A stretch of DNA of 6,028 bases, from contig CAMFSB010000110.1 in the NCBI GenBank assembly GCA_945982465.1, forward strand, positions 1-6,028, in the 5' to 3' direction. A program made the translations under genes and the position numbers. Below, piece after piece: positions 6,001-6,028 of the stretch. The notes beneath the pieces were generated by a model. That model ran no database searches. It was not told the DNA's origin and saw only the letters and a program-made list of their open reading frames with translations. This DNA comes from an uncultured Faecalibacterium sp. (GTDB lineage: Bacteria; Bacillota; Clostridia; Oscillospirales; Ruminococcaceae). Within the stretch, counting starts at the first letter, position 1, and every line of letters begins with the position of its first letter.

Positions 6001-6028
6001 GCCCCGGCGGATCTGCAACAATAATCTC

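Noticed and set aside
5994..6025. TGCAACAAT/AATAAT near the window end as a promoter for a downstream gene
   Set aside because: It resembles an extended -10 element but has no good -35, and the gene it would serve is outside the window.

Overview
The window is GC-rich with four protein-coding loci and a compact layout. I infer a high-GC gut-type Firmicute (class Clostridia, probably Oscillospiraceae/Ruminococcaceae, such as the Faecalibacterium/Gemmiger/Subdoligranulum group). This rests on strong AGGAGG-type ribosome sites, extended -10 promoters, the style of the histidine kinase and the Asn-rich small protein; no marker gene fixes the taxon.

Layout. Positions 1-277 hold a small minus-strand gene (74-277) for a 67-residue Asn-rich repetitive protein of unknown function, followed on its 3' side by a GC hairpin at the window edge. 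A 133-bp divergent spacer leads to a plus-strand RsmF/NOP2-type 16S rRNA m5C methyltransferase gene (411-1828). That gene is broken: the frame changes near 915-934, and the stretch that should carry the motif IV DAPCSG segment is absent. This is either a real pseudogene or a consensus error at a GC hairpin. After a 137-bp spacer with a convincing promoter comes an intact yebC (1966-2700), closed by a strong intrinsic terminator (2735-2778).

A roughly 280-bp GC-rich stretch with no credible gene follows. It ends in a short AT-rich promoter region carrying an 11-bp tandem direct repeat, the usual form of an OmpR/PhoB-family operator. Downstream lies a two-gene operon with a 4-base ATGA overlap: an OmpR/PhoB-type response regulator (3063-3767) and a large 726-residue histidine kinase (3764-5944) with about six membrane segments and an extracytoplasmic domain. 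The operon ends in a possible weak terminator.

How they work together. The regulator and kinase form a clear cognate pair, and the repeat in front of them suggests autoregulation. RsmF and YebC both act on translation (rRNA methylation and ribosome function), but yebC has its own promoter. Nothing here is a clearly new system. The points most worth a second look are the rsmF lesion, the 11-bp repeat, the kinase's non-canonical ATP-binding G1 region, and the repeat-built Asn-rich protein.
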